From assembly GCA_047618185.1 (NCBI GenBank), contig JBLHKZ010000091.1, positions 1 through 19,200 on the forward strand: 19,200 nucleotides of DNA. Reading direction: 5' to 3'. This document shows positions 18,101 through 19,200 of the stretch, in pieces; the stretch's first letter is position 1, and the number at the start of each line of letters is the position of its first letter. The translations under genes and the position numbers were made by a program. The DNA comes from JAYPEY01 sp047618185. Its GTDB lineage: Bacteria; Verrucomicrobiota; Verrucomicrobiia; Limisphaerales; JAYPEY01. The notes under the pieces were generated by a model. That model saw only the letters and a program-made list of their open reading frames with translations, was not told where the DNA came from and did not search any database.

Positions 18101-19147
18101 TCGTCGCTCGCCCCAAAGTTCCTTCAGACTATTGAACTCCACGGCGTCGCCAATCGGAGTTCCCGTGGCGTGGCACTCGATCATGTCCACCATCTCAGGC
18201 GTCCATTCGGCTTCCTCGTAGGCGGCGCGCATCGCCCGCAATTGGCCCTCCGATGCGGGCGCAAGCAGGTTGCCCTCGACGTCATTGGAAAGACCGACGC
18301 CCTTGATCACCGCGTGAATCTCATCGCCCGCCGCCAAAGCATCGGACAACCTTTTCAGAACCACGATTCCCGAGCCTTCGCCAACCACAAGTCCGTCGCC
18401 CTTCGCGTCGAAAGGCGAACACTGCCCCGACGCTGAAAGCGCCCGCAATTGCGCAAATCCCATCTGCGTGTATTGGCAATCCGGCCGCGACAAACCGCCG
18501 GTCAGCATCGCGTCCGATCGTCCGGCCAACAGCTCATCGCAAGCCAGCTTGACCGCGTAGAGTGACGATGCACACGCCGCGTCCAAAGTGTAGCTGCCGC
18601 CGCCGAGCCCCAGGGCCTTCGCCAGCACACCGCCGGGCAAACCCGCCACATAACGATTCAATGGCTCGATTCGATCCGCGCTCTCGCTGACTGACTCCCC
18701 AAAGAGTGCCTTTTCAAATAACGGACCAAAAACTTCATCGTTCAGACCGGATGAGGATTCGGTCGGCAAGGCGATATTGCCGATGATCACGCCAACGCGC
18801 GACCGATCGACATCCTGCATCGACGCGCTTTCAAACGCCTGTCGCCCCGCGTGCAACAACAGGTGGAACATCGGATCCAACTTGTTGACAAACTCACGTG
18901 AAATCGCCAAATCCCTCGGATCCCACTTGAAACCCTCCACATAACAACCACGCTTGGAATAAACTTTGTCGGGCGCGCCCGTGGCGGGATCGTAGGCATC
19001 CTCAGCGGCAAGCGACCAACGCCCTTCAGGGACTTCGCGGGCAGCGCTCACGCCGTTGACGACGTTTTCCCAATAGGCCTCCAATGTCGGAGAACCCGGG
19101 AAAATGCCGCCAATTCCGACGATGGCAATGGGCTCGGCAAATTTCAT
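12140..19147 (-). CDS. PUFA-synthase-like megaenzyme, KS-CLF-AT-DH-DH (PfaC/PfaB-type)
   Basis: The protein has 2335 residues and five blocks. KS1 (1-447) is active-looking: Cys192 in TLDAACASSL, His326 in CHATGTP and His366 in KANVGH. A second KS (467-915) keeps His797 and His836 but has Glu663 where the Cys should be, so it is CLF-like. AT (about 1043-1385) shows GYSLGES with Ser1134 and a candidate His1251. A Pro/Ala-rich linker with a helical stretch (1386-1555) precedes four hotdog folds in two pairs. The second hotdog of each pair has an intact His/Glu dyad (His1845/Glu1859, His2235/Glu2249); the first has lost the His (Gly1635, Asn2057). KS-CLF-DH-DH is the PfaC pattern of polyunsaturated fatty acid synthases; the AT resembles PfaB. 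No ACP serine motif, KR or ER is visible, so a PfaA-like partner is needed. Its start abuts the upstream stop, and oleA follows. A heterocyst-glycolipid-type or other polyketide lipid product is the main alternative. Confidence 0.92.
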   Translation of the reverse strand: MKFAEPIAIVGIGGIFPGSPTLEAYWENVVNGVSAAREVPEGRWSLAAEDAYDPATGAPDKVYSKRGCYVEGFKWDPRDLAISREFVNKLDPMFHLLLHAGRQAFESASMQDVDRSRVGVIIGNIALPTESSSGLNDEVFGPLFEKALFGESVSESADRIEPLNRYVAGLPGGVLAKALGLGGGSYTLDAACASSLYAVKLACDELLAGRSDAMLTGGLSRPDCQYTQMGFAQLRALSASGQCSPFDAKGDGLVVGEGSGIVVLKRLSDALAAGDEIHAVIKGVGLSNDVEGNLLAPASEGQLRAMRAAYEEAEWTPEMVDMIECHATGTPIGDAVEFNSLKELWGERRLENRKCVLGAAKANVGHLLTGAGAAGLIRVLLAMKNRTLPPIANFVNSSEKVDFDSSPFTALTEGRPWELRDDRTPRRAAVSAFGFGGINAHVLIEEWTANSQSQISNLKSDIQTHEAVPIAIVGMDACFGQWTDLRKFQERVLGGDKGATPTFKRDWWGAENSDLADGGIAGHYLDDLRIPIDRFRIPPKELEETLPQQLLMLQVAAGALKDAACANLDGLKTGAFIGIELDMETNHFHFRWSLLNRARAWAKARNLDFSEKEFERWVDALRESSGPALNANRTMGALGGIVASRLAREFRIGGPSHTISCEEASGMRALEAAVRALQQGELDHALVGAVDLSGDVRAALAVDSGRAYSRNGEARPFSRDTEGAIPGEGAAALVLKRLDDAIKDGNRVYSVIRGTGAASGGGVDEFIPDSEACKEAMRRAYLDAGVDPASVDYLETHGSGNAAEDAAEARAIANFFGEGERTRALKLGSAKERVGHAGAASALASVVKASLGLYQELIPGLKSSGSPLEEIAGSPAKFALPDASQCWLRDRVEGPRRAGVTAFGVGGTCVHVVLEALEEQNSKVTIAERLQPLGVQDEALFLIDGQDDQSLRADLSELEKLAESWQDRSIVAIARQWWNRGAPKSRAQNLALVARDGNELFRLCREAGQTISKDNPAGGNGRKTAVGDERIFFSNEPVGRDGKVAFVYPGSGNHYPDMGREIGVAWPELLRRQDGENERLASQVVSEMFWNGASPEAIAADHHAMIFGQVAHGTLVSDLIQACGVNPDEVIGYSLGESAGLFSTRAWTARDEMYRRMIGGDLFTRQLAGACESARKTWNLAQGEEVDWSMGVVDRTADETRAALEGRERVYLLIVNTPRECIVGGQRAAVDSFVADLGCHYFPIEGVTTVHCEVAKPVADVYRSLHLFETNPPPGVRYYSGNQGKDYELTCESAADSIVGNAVHGLDYPATINSAYDNGARIFIEMGPGATCCRMIDQILGGRSHAATSVSIPGQDATVVALRALGRLFAEGVSVNLDFLYGGDRAAVGYREPDKGGKASDVLAPLGGKPFDPPRSETFMNSRPEATPSSATVKPSLPTIQVAQSIPAINAKADSVSVPVAAQMKTAALARSGSLVDHLASAESARIEAHETYLRFSANLFQTMSLNVERQTQLLSSMEASGITIPGAPALPPSLDGMPQVSTESQPAFEEYPDEVPRQLNFAQCMEFAIGKIGKVMGKKFVEVDSHPTRVRLPDDPLMLAHRVLEIEGEPLSMTSGRVVTEHDIHPGAWYLDAGRIPTCIAVEAGQADLFLSGFLGIDFETKGLAVYRLLDAVVTFHRGLPVEGETIHYDIRIEEFFRQGSTWLFRFGFDGTVNGERLLTMRKGIAGFFSQAELDAGKGIVHTKLDLQEIPGILPDDWAPFVPWDEIESFTDEQLSALRQGNLAGCFGERFAGLPLNDPLTLPDGRMRLVHRITELDPTGGRFGIGRITGEADIHPDDWFLTCHFSDDMVMPGTLMFECCLHTLRVFLLRLGWVFERSTVAPEPVTEIKSQLKCRGQVMQSTKKVTYVISIKELGYRPEPYAVVDALMYSDDKATVEITNMSIRFTGATKESLQETWDDRGKGNTSPTAPAVIPKSPLYDFDSIHAFAVGNPSDAFGDRYKVFDNERRIARLPGPPYQFLDRITEISNCEPWVLDSGGVIEAQYGVPVDEWYFAQNRQGDMPFSVLLEIALQPCGWLAAYLGSALTSETDLRFRNLGGSATQFIPVTSDAGTLSVDVTITRVSNAGGMVIQNFDMAVRSSKGLVYQGDTYFGFFSADALATQVGIREAIPYEPSDDEMTRAKAFPYPTEAPYPDDMLRMVDEVSCFVPDGGPAGLGFIRGKMTVKPESWFFKAHFYQDPVIPGSLGLESYLQLLKVVAVERWGVSEGMRLETIACGEKHEWVYRGQIIPTDAEVTVEAVITSIDDERKLLKADGFLHVDGRTIYGMKDFSLRVV
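17769..17794. repeat. Heptamer tandem repeat (GATTTGA) inside the KS-CLF linker
   Basis: Three perfect copies of GATTTGA (17769-17789) are followed by a partial fourth copy to 17794. In the minus-strand frame they encode the low-complexity QISNLKSD segment at about residues 454-461, exactly between the first KS and the CLF-like domain. Such heptamer runs (read as ISNLKS) look like short tandemly repeated sequences rather than conserved protein. Because 7 is not a multiple of 3, gain or loss of a single unit would shift the frame. Confidence 0.8.
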
Positions 19148-19200
19148 TCAGCGCAAGCGGCGCAGTCTGTCAGTCGAGTATTTGCGCATCAAGACCAAAG
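19148..19200 (-). CDS. C-terminal end of an upstream gene (partial)
   Basis: One minus-strand frame is open from the window edge to a TGA at 19150-19148 and gives 16 residues ending MRKYSTDRLRRLR. That stop directly abuts the ATG of the megaenzyme (TGAATG), the kind of spacing expected inside an operon, and 13 of its 16 codons end in G or C. A second frame also enters the window open (ending FGLDAQILD and stopping 18-21 nt earlier), but only 3 of its 9 codons end in G or C. The fragment is too short to identify; a PfaA-like or other synthase subunit would be expected from context, which is inference only. Confidence 0.42.
   Translation of the reverse strand, partial: LVLMRKYSTDRLRRLR

Noticed and set aside
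1..19200. CRISPR array, tRNA/rRNA, insertion sequence or attachment site
   Set aside because: I saw no regularly spaced direct repeats, no tRNA-like cloverleaf, no transposase or integrase motif and no flanking terminal repeats.

Overview
The window looks like chromosomal DNA of a moderately GC-rich bacterium of the Planctomycetota/Verrucomicrobiota group; I lean to Verrucomicrobiota, by inference. The main evidence is the pairing of a very large PSCyt1/DUF1549/DUF1553 protein with a DUF1501 protein, a gene pair expanded in those phyla, plus Tat-exported sugar-isomerase-like and PhoD-like proteins. Every convincing gene lies on the minus strand. Recognisable Shine-Dalgarno sequences are almost absent at the starts. 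I saw no tRNA, rRNA, transposase, integrase or CRISPR array.

Right part (19200 down to 7340, read right to left): a lipid/hydrocarbon biosynthesis operon. It opens with the last codons of an unidentified gene whose stop abuts the next start. Next is a 2335-residue PUFA-synthase-type megaenzyme with the order KS, CLF-like KS, AT, then two double-hotdog dehydratase units (PfaC-like with a PfaB-like AT). A 112-bp spacer with two hairpins follows, then a complete set oleA-oleB-oleC-oleD. OleA condenses two acyl chains head to head, OleD reduces the beta-keto acid, OleC makes the beta-lactone and OleB decarboxylates it to a long-chain cis-olefin. The layout predicts that a polyunsaturated chain built by the megasynthase is handed to OleA to give a very long polyene hydrocarbon. 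The megaenzyme has no visible ACP, KR or ER, so the partner subunit must lie elsewhere, most likely beyond the right edge.

Left part (7197 down to 104): exported proteins. A PSCyt1/DUF1549/DUF1553 protein with two CxxCH motifs is followed after 12 bp by a DUF1501 protein. After a terminator-like hairpin come a PhoD-like phosphatase and a Tat-exported TIM-barrel sugar isomerase/epimerase-like protein, which overlap by 8 bp. These probably act outside the cytoplasm in nutrient (sugar or phospho-ester) turnover; no substrate can be read from the sequence.

The most notable points are the PUFA-synthase/oleABCD linkage, the CLF domain with Glu at the catalytic Cys position, an in-frame heptamer tandem repeat in the KS-CLF linker, and a near-perfect 21-bp inverted repeat between oleC and oleD.
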